From Comamonas piscis (GTDB lineage: Bacteria; Pseudomonadota; Gammaproteobacteria; Burkholderiales; Burkholderiaceae_C), in NCBI RefSeq assembly GCF_014109725.1, contig NZ_CP058554.1, positions 4,154,001-4,218,000 on the forward strand: a stretch of 64,000 bases of DNA, read 5' to 3'. The notes under the pieces were generated by a model, which worked only from the letters and a program-made list of their open reading frames with translations, searched no databases and was not told the origin of the DNA. Made by a program: the position numbers and the translations under genes. Shown one piece after another: positions 52,244 through 61,092 of the stretch (position 1 is its first letter; every line of letters starts with the position of its first letter).

Positions 52244-54547
52244 ATGGCACAACAACTCTCCGCCGCCGAACAGGCACTGCGCGAAGCCGCACTCGAATAC
52301 CATCGCAGCCCCAGCAAGGGCAAGATTTCGGTGACTCCCACCAAGCCGCTGTCCAACCAGCGTGACCTGTCGCTGGCCTATTCGCCAGGCGTGGCCTACC
52401 CCTGCCTGGACATCGAAGCCGATCCCAGCCTGGCAGCCGACTACACCTCGCGCGGCAACCTGGTCGGCGTGATCACCAACGGCACCGCCGTGCTGGGCCT
52501 GGGCGATATCGGCCCGCTGGCCAGCAAGCCGGTGATGGAAGGCAAGGGCTGTTTGTTCAAGAAGTTCGCCGGCGTCGATGTGTTCGACATCGAACTGGCC
52601 GAGCGCGATCCGGACAAGCTGATCGACATCATCGCCAGCCTCGAACCCACCCTGGGCGGCATCAACCTTGAAGACATCAAGGCACCCGAGTGCTTCTACA
52701 TCGAGCAAGAGCTGTCCAAGCGCATGAACATTCCGGTGTTTCATGACGACCAGCACGGCACGGCCATCATCTCCAGCGCTGCGCTGCTCAACGGCCTGGA
52801 GCTGGTCGACAAGCAAATCGGCGACGTCAAGATCGCCGTCTCCGGCGCTGGCGCTGCCGCCATTGCCTGTGTCGACGTGATGGTGGGCCTGGGCGTCAAG
52901 CGCGAGAACATCTTCATGGTGGACTCCAAGGGCGTGATCTACGAAGGCCGCCCCGGCAACCTGGACGCATCCAAGGCCCGCTACGCGCAAAAGACCGAAG
53001 CCCGCACCCTCGGCGATGTGGTCAACGGCGCTGACGTGTTCCTGGGCTGCTCCGCCCCTGGCGTGCTGACCGCCGACATGGTCAAGACCATGGCCGACAA
53101 GCCGATCATTCTGGCGCTGGCCAACCCCGAGCCAGAAATCCGCCCCGAACTGGCCAAGGCCGTTCGTCCGGATTGCATCATCGCCACCGGCCGTTCGGAC
53201 TACCCGAACCAGGTCAACAACGTGCTGTGCTTCCCCTACATCTTCCGTGGCGCGCTCGATTGCGGCGCCAGCAAGATCACCGAAGCCATGAAGCTGGCCT
53301 GCGTGCGCGAAATCGCCGCACTCGCCAAGCAAGACGTGAGCGACGAAGTGGCAGCCGCTTACCAGGGCAAGGAGCTGAAGTTCGGCCCCGACTACCTGAT
53401 CCCCACCCCGTTCGACACCCGCCTGATCCTGCGCATTGCACCCGCCGTGGCCAAGGCCGCGCAAGAGTCCGGCGTGGCAGCACGCCCGATCGAAGACATC
53501 GAAGCCTACCGTGAGAACCTCAGCCGCTTCGTCTACCAAACCAGCATGTTCATGCGCCCGGTGTTTGCCGCGGCCAAGGCCAATGTGCAACGTGTGGCCT
53601 ACGCGGAAGGTGAAGACGACCGCGTGCTGCGCGCCGTGCAAGTCGCCGTGGACGACGGTCTGGCCAAGCCGATCCTGATCGGCCGCCCTGCTGTTATCGA
53701 AGCCCGCATTGCCAAGGCCGGCCTGCGCCTGCAACTGGGCAAGGATGTGGACATCGTCAACCCTGAGGATGACCCACGCTTCCGCCAGTACTGGGAGGCT
53801 TACCACGCACTGATGGGCCGCAATGGCGTGACCCCTGAGGTGGCGAAGTCTGCCGTGCGCCGCTCCAACACCGTGATCGCCGCACTGATGGTGCACCTGG
53901 GCGATGCCGATGCGATGCTGTGTGGCGTGATGGGCCGCTTTGACAAGCACCTGGGCCATATCGAAGACGTGCTGGGCCACAAGACCGATGCCAACCGCCT
54001 GGCCACCGTGAACGCGCTGATGCTGGAAGGCCGCACCTTGTTCATCGCCGACACCTACATCAACGAAGACCCGACCGCCGAAGAGCTGGCCCAAATTGCC
54101 AAGCTCGCCGCGCAAGAGGTGCAGCGCTTTGGCCTGCCCCCCAAGGTGGCCTTCCTGTCGCACAGCAACTACGGCTCTTCTACCCGCAAGTCGGCGCTCA
54201 AGATGCGCGCTGCCCGCGACCTGTTTGCCGCTGCCAACCCCGACATCGAATGCGATGGCGAAATGCATGGCGACACCGCGCTGGACGAGAGCGTGCGCGA
54301 GCGCACCCTCATCGAGTCGAGCCTGACCGGTGAAGCCAATGTGCTGATCTGCCCCAACCTGGACGCAGCGAACATTCTGTTCAATGTGCTCAAGACCACC
54401 GCATCGCACGGCACCACCATCGGCCCGATCCTGCTGGGCAGCGAGGCACCAGCCCATGTGCTGACCCCCTCGTCCACCGTGCGCCGCGTGGTCAACATGA
54501 CGGCCCTGGTCGCCGCCCAAGCCCAGGCCCGCAAGGAAGGCAAGTAA
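52244..54547 (+). CDS. maeB: NADP-dependent malic enzyme with phosphotransacetylase-like domain
   Basis: The 767-residue protein decarboxylates malate to pyruvate. Its N-terminal malic enzyme part (about residues 15-420) has LAYSPGVAYPCL, NGTAVLGLGDIGPLASKPVMEGK, FHDDQHGTAII, and IAVSGAGAAAIACVD for NADP. Its C-terminal part (about 430-767) is a phosphate acetyltransferase-like domain that regulates activity and oligomerisation in the family (AYAEGEDDRVLRAVQ, LLGSEAPAHVLTPSSTVRRV). Length matches MaeB. A terminator follows. Confidence 0.95.
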   Translation: MAQQLSAAEQALREAALEYHRSPSKGKISVTPTKPLSNQRDLSLAYSPGVAYPCLDIEADPSLAADYTSRGNLVGVITNGTAVLGLGDIGPLASKPVMEGKGCLFKKFAGVDVFDIELAERDPDKLIDIIASLEPTLGGINLEDIKAPECFYIEQELSKRMNIPVFHDDQHGTAIISSAALLNGLELVDKQIGDVKIAVSGAGAAAIACVDVMVGLGVKRENIFMVDSKGVIYEGRPGNLDASKARYAQKTEARTLGDVVNGADVFLGCSAPGVLTADMVKTMADKPIILALANPEPEIRPELAKAVRPDCIIATGRSDYPNQVNNVLCFPYIFRGALDCGASKITEAMKLACVREIAALAKQDVSDEVAAAYQGKELKFGPDYLIPTPFDTRLILRIAPAVAKAAQESGVAARPIEDIEAYRENLSRFVYQTSMFMRPVFAAAKANVQRVAYAEGEDDRVLRAVQVAVDDGLAKPILIGRPAVIEARIAKAGLRLQLGKDVDIVNPEDDPRFRQYWEAYHALMGRNGVTPEVAKSAVRRSNTVIAALMVHLGDADAMLCGVMGRFDKHLGHIEDVLGHKTDANRLATVNALMLEGRTLFIADTYINEDPTAEELAQIAKLAAQEVQRFGLPPKVAFLSHSNYGSSTRKSALKMRAARDLFAAANPDIECDGEMHGDTALDESVRERTLIESSLTGEANVLICPNLDAANILFNVLKTTASHGTTIGPILLGSEAPAHVLTPSSTVRRVVNMTALVAAQAQARKEGK

Positions 54548-54614
54548 GCGCTGGCGCGGCGCCTGCCGCGCCTTTGCTGGCACTGCACAACTGCTGCACA
54601 GCCCATAAAGAGAT

Positions 54615-54644
54615 AGCCCCAGGCACAGCGCCTGGGGCTTTTTT
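54615..54644 (+). terminator. Intrinsic terminator of maeB
   Basis: AGCCCCAGG pairs with CCTGGGGCT around a 7-base loop, followed by six T. Confidence 0.9.
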
Positions 54645-54695
54645 ACGTCTGTGATCTGGGCCGCATGCGGGCCGTCAACCAGCCCGCTGTGCCTC

Positions 54696-56051
54696 TCAAG
54701 CCGCCCCCGTCACCAACCGGTCAAACAACTGCGCATCGCCCATCTGTCCGCCTTTGAGCATCAGCTCCAGCCCATCGATGCGCGCATCATCGCTGCGCGC
54801 CACGCTCAAGGTCACTCCGGGCGCCAAGGTGCTGTGGAAGGCGAGCCCCCACAGCCCCAGCGCCTGCGTCGCCAGGCTGGAGGTATCGCCGCCCGCAATG
54901 CCCAGGCGCCGCAAGGGCTGGCCCTGTGCTGCCACCAGGCGCAAGGTTTCTGCCACCAGCTGCGCACTGCGCTGTGCCACCGCTGCGGTCGTGGCCGCAT
55001 CCACGGTTTGATCGGGCCGGCTGGTGTGCGCCAGCATATGGCGCCCCTCGTGCAGCCCCTGGGCCAGCTGGGCCGCACAGGTGGGCAGGTAGCCCTCCTC
55101 AGCCAACAGCCGGCCCACCTCCACCTCCCGCTTGTCAAACTGCTGGCTGGCCGCGATCTGCTGGCTGGAGACCGGCGACAGGCTGCCCACCAACACCAGC
55201 ACCGGGCCCTGCGCTGGTGCCAGCGCTTCAGCCACTGGCGCATCGCCCAACAAGCCCAGTTGGCGCCAGCCAGCTATCAGGCACTGCTCCACACTGCTGG
55301 GCCCTACGGTCAGCAACGGCGACTGCTGCGCGCGTGCCCACAGCAAGGCGCCAATCTGCGTCAGCTGGGCTTCATGCACCAGGTCGATCAACAAGGCATC
55401 CGGCACAGGGCCTGCTCCTTCTTGCGCCTGCATCCAGCGCAGCAGTACCTCGGTATCGACCCCCGCCAGCTCCAGCTGCCGCGTGCTCAGCAGCCGAATA
55501 TCGGCCAGCCCCTGCTTGGCCAGGTGCAGACGCAGATCGGCCTCGTCCATGGGGGTGACGGGGTGCTGCCGCATGGTGGGATGGCGGTCAATACGGTGAA
55601 CCGCGCCACCCGGCCCCGCCTGCGCAAACAAATTGCCAAAGGCGCAAAAGCGCCCAATGTTGGGCTGGCCGCCCACGATCACCGCTGGCGATTCGGGTGC
55701 CACCTGGCGCAAGGCCGCCACGGCTGCACCAATGCTGCCCACATGCGGGGCGCTGTCAAAGGTGGAGCAGCATTTGTAGTGCAGCACGGCCGCGCCGCTG
55801 TGCGCCATAAACTGCGCCACCGGCGCCAGCACCTCGGCCATCGCAGCGGGGGCCAGGCTGCGGGCCGCACCGGCAATGCCAATGGCCTGCAAAGGCCCGG
55901 CCTTGGCCCGTTGCGCCTCGGTCGGCACATCCAGAAAAAGCAGAGATCGCAGGCCCGCCTGCGCCACCGTGGCCAGGGTATCGGTCGCACCGGTAAAGTC
56001 ATCGCCATACCAGACGACGGCGGGCTGGCCGCGCAGCAAGGTGTCCAGCAT
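54696..56051 (-). CDS. Four-carbon acid sugar kinase family protein (DUF1537)
   Basis: The 451-residue protein has the N-terminal substrate domain starting VVWYGDDFTGATDTLATVAQAG (DDFTGATD motif) and the C-terminal ATP domain with LGIAGGDTSSLATQAL. These kinases phosphorylate sugar acids such as 3-oxo-tetronates, erythronate derivatives or 3-oxo-isoapionate. Its start lies five bases after the stop of the RuBisCO-like gene. It closes the minus-strand TRAP/VOC/RLP cluster, so its substrate is probably the imported acid or its oxidation product. I cannot tell which. Confidence 0.87.
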   Translation of the reverse strand: MLDTLLRGQPAVVWYGDDFTGATDTLATVAQAGLRSLLFLDVPTEAQRAKAGPLQAIGIAGAARSLAPAAMAEVLAPVAQFMAHSGAAVLHYKCCSTFDSAPHVGSIGAAVAALRQVAPESPAVIVGGQPNIGRFCAFGNLFAQAGPGGAVHRIDRHPTMRQHPVTPMDEADLRLHLAKQGLADIRLLSTRQLELAGVDTEVLLRWMQAQEGAGPVPDALLIDLVHEAQLTQIGALLWARAQQSPLLTVGPSSVEQCLIAGWRQLGLLGDAPVAEALAPAQGPVLVLVGSLSPVSSQQIAASQQFDKREVEVGRLLAEEGYLPTCAAQLAQGLHEGRHMLAHTSRPDQTVDAATTAAVAQRSAQLVAETLRLVAAQGQPLRRLGIAGGDTSSLATQALGLWGLAFHSTLAPGVTLSVARSDDARIDGLELMLKGGQMGDAQLFDRLVTGAA

Positions 56052-56056
56052 GTCGC

Positions 56057-57334
56057 CTATCCGCGCTTGCCAAAAAACTGCAGTGCGCGTGCCAGCTCCG
56101 GCGCATGCCAAGCATAGTCGTCCAGGCTGCTGCCTTCTCTCACGGCAGCCCAGGCTTGGCGAATGCTCACCACGCCAGCCGCAGGCCCATCCGGGTGCGC
56201 CAAAATGCCGCCGCCGGACATGAACAGCAGGTCATCGCTCTGCAGCGCTGCCCAGGTGGCGGGCACCGTACCCGCCCACTGGCCCGATGAGAAAGCAGGC
56301 AGCACGCGGTCATCCTGCACGGCCGACAAACGCCGCTGGCAGTCCTGCGCGGATTCCACCACCTCGGCATCGGGCTGGGCAAACTTGCCCTGCAAGCCAT
56401 GCACATGCACATGGTCCACCCCGGCCAGGCGCCACAAGGTCTGGTAGGCCTGGTAGCCCATGCCCAGCATCGGGTCGCGCGACAGCGCGCCATAGCCATT
56501 GCGGTGCGCATGCAGCGCCAAGGGCGTGTGGCGCCGCAAGCTTTGAATGCCCGACAGACCACACCAATTGATGCTGGCCATCACACAGCTGCCGCCCTCC
56601 TTTTGCACCAGGTCGGCATGGCGCAGCATGGCGCTGGTCTCATCCGTGATGTTGAAGGCCACCATCACCCATTTGCCGGTGCGCTCCCGGTGCTCGCGGA
56701 TCACACGCATCACCGCTGGAATACGCTCCTGCAGCGGCGCATGCGCCGGGTTGGCAGATACCTCGTCGTCCTTGATAAAGTCCACGCCCGCGTCGCACAA
56801 CTGCCGCACCAGGTCGGCCGTCTGCTGGGCAGACAGACCCACATTGGGCTTGACGATGGTGCCCACCATGGCACCATGGGCCGAGCCAATGCTGCGCCGG
56901 GTGCCCGCTACGCCCATGGTGGGCAGATCGAACTGGTCGCGGTAGTCTGGCGGCAGGTCCATGCTCTCCAGCCGCAGGCCCGATACCTCTCCCAGGTCAT
57001 ACAGATTTCCGCTGACGGTGGCCGCCAAGGTGGGCAGGTTGGCACCCACATTGGCAATGGGGAAGGCGATGCGCACGCGGGCACGCTGCCAGTTCGCGCC
57101 CGCGCCATAGCCTTGGCGCTCCAGCCAGGCATTGGGCAGGCTGGGCCGCTCCACCGTGCCCAGCGCTTGTACCGACAGCACCTGGGCGCGGGCACGGGCC
57201 CGCAGGTCATCGGTCTCGCCCGCCACGCGGGTAAAGGTGCCGCAAGATTGCTCACCGGCCATTACCTCGGCAACGGCCTCGGGCGCCAGCGGCGTCTCGA
57301 TCAGGTAGCTGGCTTCAAAATGGGTAGATGTCAT
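56057..57334 (-). CDS. RuBisCO-like protein (form IV family)
   Basis: The 425-residue protein has the RuBisCO large-subunit fold. Key residues of true RuBisCO are kept: the catalytic Lys162 in TIVKPNVGLS, the carbamylation Lys188 with metal ligands Asp190 and Glu191 in DFIKDDEVS, and a loop-6-like Lys in HGLQGKFAQPD. The usual SGG phosphate loop is SGGGIL. True RuBisCO motifs elsewhere are missing, for example the TxxN of the N-domain. RLPs of this kind act as enolases, isomerases, decarboxylases or transcarboxylases on phosphorylated sugar acids. The kinase next door suggests a decarboxylase or transcarboxylase of the OiaX/OiaT kind. Confidence 0.88.
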   Translation of the reverse strand: MTSTHFEASYLIETPLAPEAVAEVMAGEQSCGTFTRVAGETDDLRARARAQVLSVQALGTVERPSLPNAWLERQGYGAGANWQRARVRIAFPIANVGANLPTLAATVSGNLYDLGEVSGLRLESMDLPPDYRDQFDLPTMGVAGTRRSIGSAHGAMVGTIVKPNVGLSAQQTADLVRQLCDAGVDFIKDDEVSANPAHAPLQERIPAVMRVIREHRERTGKWVMVAFNITDETSAMLRHADLVQKEGGSCVMASINWCGLSGIQSLRRHTPLALHAHRNGYGALSRDPMLGMGYQAYQTLWRLAGVDHVHVHGLQGKFAQPDAEVVESAQDCQRRLSAVQDDRVLPAFSSGQWAGTVPATWAALQSDDLLFMSGGGILAHPDGPAAGVVSIRQAWAAVREGSSLDDYAWHAPELARALQFFGKRG

Positions 57335-57364
57335 CGCATGTCCAGGCCCGGGCCGGGCCGGCCT

Positions 57365-57904
57365 TCACAGGGTGTTGAGGTCAGGGAAAGGGCGCACGGG
57401 GTTCTGGCCATTCCAGTTCTGGGAGGCCGCGCGAATCAGATCAAACATCTTTCCCTTGGGGCCCATCACCTCGGACAGTTCGATCACCGTGCCCGGGTGG
57501 TACTCGGTGTCAAAGTAGATAAAGCGGCCGTTCTTGCCCACCTCGCCACTCATTTGCGGCTTGAAGCCCTGCGCCAGCAAGCGCTGCAGATCGGCGTCGT
57601 AGTCGGTGGTCCAGTACGCCACATGCTGCAGGCCCGTGCGGCCAGCGCGCAGAAAGTCGCGGTACATCGACGGCACATCGTTGCGCACCTGAATCAGCTC
57701 CACCTGCACAAAGCCCGAGTTGGCCAGCGCCACCGAGTTGTGCGGCTGGTAGCTCTCGCCCGCGTACTGGTAGTTCTCGATCGGCACCTTCGGGTTGTAG
57801 AACCAAGGGCCCACGCCCAAGGTCTCGCTCCAGTACTTCATCGCGGCCTCGATATCGTTGACCACATAGCCCAGCTGGCGGATCTCTCCCAAAAAGCGAC
57901 TCAT
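57365..57904 (-). CDS. VOC-fold (glyoxalase/dioxygenase superfamily) protein
   Basis: The 179-residue protein has two beta-alpha-beta-beta-beta modules. They are readable as LGYVVNDIEAAMKYWSETLGVGPWF, and LQHVAYWTTDYDADLQRLLAQGF with YHPGTVIELSEVMG. Metal ligands His (LQHVAYW) and Glu (VIELSEV) of the second module are present. The first-module His position reads Gly/Tyr (QLGYVV), so the metal site is unusual. It lies 30 bp upstream of the RuBisCO-like gene. It could be an epimerase, isomerase or lyase of the same sugar-acid pathway. Confidence 0.85.
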   Translation of the reverse strand: MSRFLGEIRQLGYVVNDIEAAMKYWSETLGVGPWFYNPKVPIENYQYAGESYQPHNSVALANSGFVQVELIQVRNDVPSMYRDFLRAGRTGLQHVAYWTTDYDADLQRLLAQGFKPQMSGEVGKNGRFIYFDTEYHPGTVIELSEVMGPKGKMFDLIRAASQNWNGQNPVRPFPDLNTL

Positions 57905-58034
57905 AGCTTGTCTTTCGTTTGTTGTAGGGTTGGTTGTTTTGTTGATGGCATAGGCGCTGCCTCACGTGAGGTACACGCGATGCAGACCTAAACCTAATAG
58001 CGGGCCACAGACAGCAGCACGCTAGAACAGGTTC

Positions 58035-59921
58035 CTAAAGAAATCCGGTAGAAATCCAGGGGATGGCCGCCACAAACAGCAGCCCGATGAACAGCGCCAG
58101 CATGTAGCCGCCGATGGGCCGTATGCCCTCGTTCGGGTTGACCTTGCTGATGGCACAGGCGCCGTAGTAGCCCACGCCAAAGGGCGGCGCAAACAGGCCG
58201 ATGCCCATCGCAAAGATCACGACCATCGCGTAATGCACTTCATGCACCCCTACCTCTTTGGCGATGGGGAACAGCAGCGGGCCAAACAGCACGATGGCGG
58301 GAATGCCTTCGAGCACACTGCCCAGCACGATGAAGCAGACGATGGAGATCGCCAGAAAGCCCCAGCTGCCGCCAGGTATGGTCGTCATCGCCTTGGCCAG
58401 ATCGGACGAGAAGCCCGACTGCGTCAGCCCCCATGCCATGCCGGTGGCGCAGCCCACAATCAGCATGATCGCGCCCGACAGCGAAGCGGTTTCCACCAGC
58501 ATCGGCTTCAACCGCCGCCAGTCAAAACAGCGGTAGATGAACAGGCCCACCACCACCGAATAGACCACGCCGATGGTGGACACCTCGGTTGCCGTCGCAA
58601 TCCCCTCCACCACGGCAGCGCGGATCACAAACGGCAAGGCCAGCGCCGGCAAGGCAATCACCAGCAAACGGCCAATCTGCTTGCCGCTAAAGCGCTCCAC
58701 GCCGCTCAAATCCTCTTTGCGGTAACGCCACCACACGACGCAGCACAAGGCCGCGCCCAACACCACAGCAGGCAGCATGCCGCCAGTAAACAGCGCGGCA
58801 ATCGATATGCCGGTGACCGAGCCAATGGTGATCAGCACAATGGATGGCGGAATGGTCTCCGTCTGCGCGCCGGTAGCAGACAGCAGCGCTACCAGATCGC
58901 CCTCCTTGGCGCCGCGCTTTTTCATCTCGGGGAAGAGCACTGGCGCAATCGCGGCCATATCCGCCACCTTCGAGCCGGAGATGCCCGATACCAGGTACAT
59001 CGCGCCAATCAGCACATAAGACAGCCCCCCGCGCACGCGCCCCAGCAGGCTCGCCAGAAACTGGATCATCGCCTTGGCCATGCCCGTCATCTCGATCAGC
59101 GAGCCCAGAAAAATAAACATCGGCACCGCCAGCATGATCAGGTGCGACATGCCCTCGTCCAGCCGCCCGACCATCACCACCAGCGGCGTGCGCGTGGTCA
59201 AGGCCAGGTAGCCAAAGGTGGCCAGCGCAAACGAGAACGCAATCGGCACGCCCGCAAACACCGTGCCCGCCACCACCAGCACAAAGAAGATCACCAGATT
59301 GAACTTGCCCAGGCTCTTGAACAGCGGCTGGCACAGCCAGAACAACAGCACCAGCCCAGCCACCATGGCCACCGCCGCCAGCGCCTTTTGCCAGCTGGTC
59401 TGTGTCAGCAAACGCAGCAAGGCCACCACGGCCATCAGGCCCATGCCCACCGGCAGCGCGGCGGCCCGCCAGGCATTGCTCAGCTCCATCGCCGGCGTGG
59501 TGATAAAGGCTTCTTCCTCCGCGTACTCATACGCAGGGCCCAGCACCATCAGCAAAAAGGCCAGCGATGCGGCCAGTGCAAAGGCCTCCAGCGCTACGCG
59601 CAGGCCTGGCCGCACATTGTTGATAAAGGCCGTCATGCGCATGTGCTCGCCCCGGCGCAGTGCCACCACGGCGCCCAGCATGGACAGCCACAGAAACATC
59701 AGCGAGGCCAGCTCATCGGACCAGACCAGCGGCTGGTGGAACACATAGCGCGCAACGACGCCGGCAAACAGCACAACGATTTCGGCCAGCACCAAAGCGG
59801 CGGCCGCCGTCTCGACGATGGCGCCCAGGCCTCGGTCAACGCCACGGGCCAGCAAGGCCAAGGCGTTGTCGGGCGGCGCAGGAGAGAGCCCCGCCAGCGC
59901 GGGGGTTGCAGGGTGGGACAT
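58035..59921 (-). CDS. TRAP transporter fused small and large permease (DctQM)
   Basis: The 628-residue protein joins a four-helix DctQ-like part (about residues 25-190) to a DctM-like part. The first includes RYVFHQPLVWSDELASLMFLW, and GEHMRMTAFIN. The second (from about 210) includes GVPIAFSFALATFGYL, PMFIFLGSLIEMTGM and SGSKVADMAAIAPVLFPEM, then GAQTETIPPSIVLITIGS. The fusion is one of the known TRAP layouts. It imports organic acids with sodium, using the DctP protein encoded 35 bp upstream. Confidence 0.93.
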   Translation of the reverse strand: MSHPATPALAGLSPAPPDNALALLARGVDRGLGAIVETAAAALVLAEIVVLFAGVVARYVFHQPLVWSDELASLMFLWLSMLGAVVALRRGEHMRMTAFINNVRPGLRVALEAFALAASLAFLLMVLGPAYEYAEEEAFITTPAMELSNAWRAAALPVGMGLMAVVALLRLLTQTSWQKALAAVAMVAGLVLLFWLCQPLFKSLGKFNLVIFFVLVVAGTVFAGVPIAFSFALATFGYLALTTRTPLVVMVGRLDEGMSHLIMLAVPMFIFLGSLIEMTGMAKAMIQFLASLLGRVRGGLSYVLIGAMYLVSGISGSKVADMAAIAPVLFPEMKKRGAKEGDLVALLSATGAQTETIPPSIVLITIGSVTGISIAALFTGGMLPAVVLGAALCCVVWWRYRKEDLSGVERFSGKQIGRLLVIALPALALPFVIRAAVVEGIATATEVSTIGVVYSVVVGLFIYRCFDWRRLKPMLVETASLSGAIMLIVGCATGMAWGLTQSGFSSDLAKAMTTIPGGSWGFLAISIVCFIVLGSVLEGIPAIVLFGPLLFPIAKEVGVHEVHYAMVVIFAMGIGLFAPPFGVGYYGACAISKVNPNEGIRPIGGYMLALFIGLLFVAAIPWISTGFL

Positions 59922-59956
59922 GGCAATGCTCTTTCAGGGCGTGATTCAAGCAGCGC

Positions 59957-60976
59957 TTATGCGAGCTTGCCGACGGCGCCTTCGAGCAGGCTCCACACGT
60001 CCTTGCCAAAGCGGCCTTGCCAGTCCTTGTAAAAGCCCGAGCTGCGCAGCGCCGCGCGAAAGCTCTCGGCATCCGGCTGGTTGAACTGCAGGCCCTTGCT
60101 GGCCAGGTCAGCCTGCACGGAGGCATTGAGCTGGCTGATATCACCCCGCTGCGCCATGCCGGCATCGTTGATGGCGGTGGCGACGATCTTCTTCACATCG
60201 GCCGGCAGGCTCTCCCACATGCGGCCGTTGGCGATGAACCAGTAACCATCCCAGATATGGTTGGTCAGCGAGCAGAACTTCTGCACCTCGTACAGCTTGG
60301 CCACCTGGATGATGGGCAGCGGGTTCTCTTGCGCATCCACAATGCGCGTCTGCAGCGACGAATACACCTCGGAGAACTGCAGGCTGGCCGGCGCCGCGCC
60401 CAGGCCCTTGAACATCGCAATTGGCATGGGGCTCACCGGCACGCGGATCTTGAGGCCATCCATGTCCTTGGCGCTCTGCACCGCGCCCTTGCTGCTGGTG
60501 GTCTGGCGGAAACCGTTGTCCCACATCTTCTCGAACGCATAGAGCTTGCGCTTGGCGATCTCGGCCCGCACCATCGCGCCGACCTGGCCGTCCATCGCCT
60601 TCCAGACCTGGTCGTAGTTGTTGAACGCAAAGCCCACCGCATTGATGGCCGCTGCTGGCACCAAGGTGGCAATCACCAGCGCCGAAGGGGTGAAGAAATC
60701 AATCCCGCCCGAGCGCACCTGCGACAGCATGTCGGTGTCACCGCCCAGCTGGTTGTTGGGGTAGATGGCCAGCTCCACCCGGCCATTGCTTTCCTTGCGG
60801 ATGCGGTCGGCTGCCTCTTGGGCGCGGATATTGAGCGGGTGGCTGAGCGGCAGGTTGTTGCCGTACTTCAGCGAGAACTCGGCCGCCCGCGCGATCCGGG
60901 GAAAGCCCGACACCATGCCTGCGGCAGGCAAGGCGGTCAGTCCCTTGATGAGGGAACGGCGGCTGAGTTCGGTCAT
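59957..60976 (-). CDS. TRAP transporter solute-binding protein (DctP)
   Basis: The 339-residue periplasmic protein has a twin-arginine-type signal (SRRSLIKGLTALPAAGM, cleavage near ARAAEF). The DctP fold follows with YGNNLPLSHPLNIRAQEAADRI, IYPNNQLGGDTDMLSQVRSGGID, and the carboxylate-binding Arg region DGLKIRVPVSPMPIAMF. QFSEVYSSLQTRIVDAQENP is the family signature. It should bind a sugar acid, given the kinase and RuBisCO-like genes in the operon. It is the first gene of the operon, divergent from the LacI regulator. Confidence 0.93.
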   Translation of the reverse strand: MTELSRRSLIKGLTALPAAGMVSGFPRIARAAEFSLKYGNNLPLSHPLNIRAQEAADRIRKESNGRVELAIYPNNQLGGDTDMLSQVRSGGIDFFTPSALVIATLVPAAAINAVGFAFNNYDQVWKAMDGQVGAMVRAEIAKRKLYAFEKMWDNGFRQTTSSKGAVQSAKDMDGLKIRVPVSPMPIAMFKGLGAAPASLQFSEVYSSLQTRIVDAQENPLPIIQVAKLYEVQKFCSLTNHIWDGYWFIANGRMWESLPADVKKIVATAINDAGMAQRGDISQLNASVQADLASKGLQFNQPDAESFRAALRSSGFYKDWQGRFGKDVWSLLEGAVGKLA

Positions 60977-61038
60977 GTTTGTCTCCTAATATTTGATTTG
61001 AATTGATGTAATGGCACAGATCTCACATTGGAAGATAT

Positions 61039-61051
61039 GCAAACGACTTGC
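61039..61051. promoter_or_regulatory. Candidate LacI-type operator
   Basis: GCAA-ACGAC-TTGC lies in the interval between the divergent dctP and lacI-type genes. It resembles the GCAAnCGnTTGC pattern bound by LacI/PurR proteins, with one extra base in the centre. Confidence 0.5.
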
Positions 61052-61092
61052 TATAGTCAAACCCACAAAATGATTGAATCTGATGCTTTCTG

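Noticed and set aside
52208..54583. 791-codon minus-strand open frame over maeB
   Set aside because: It mirrors a clear MaeB gene and its translation is low-complexity His/Gln/Ala/Gly-rich, typical of GC-rich antisense frames.
58233..60032. 599-codon plus-strand open frame over the TRAP genes
   Set aside because: Its extreme His/Gln/Arg composition is the antisense image of hydrophobic transporter codons.
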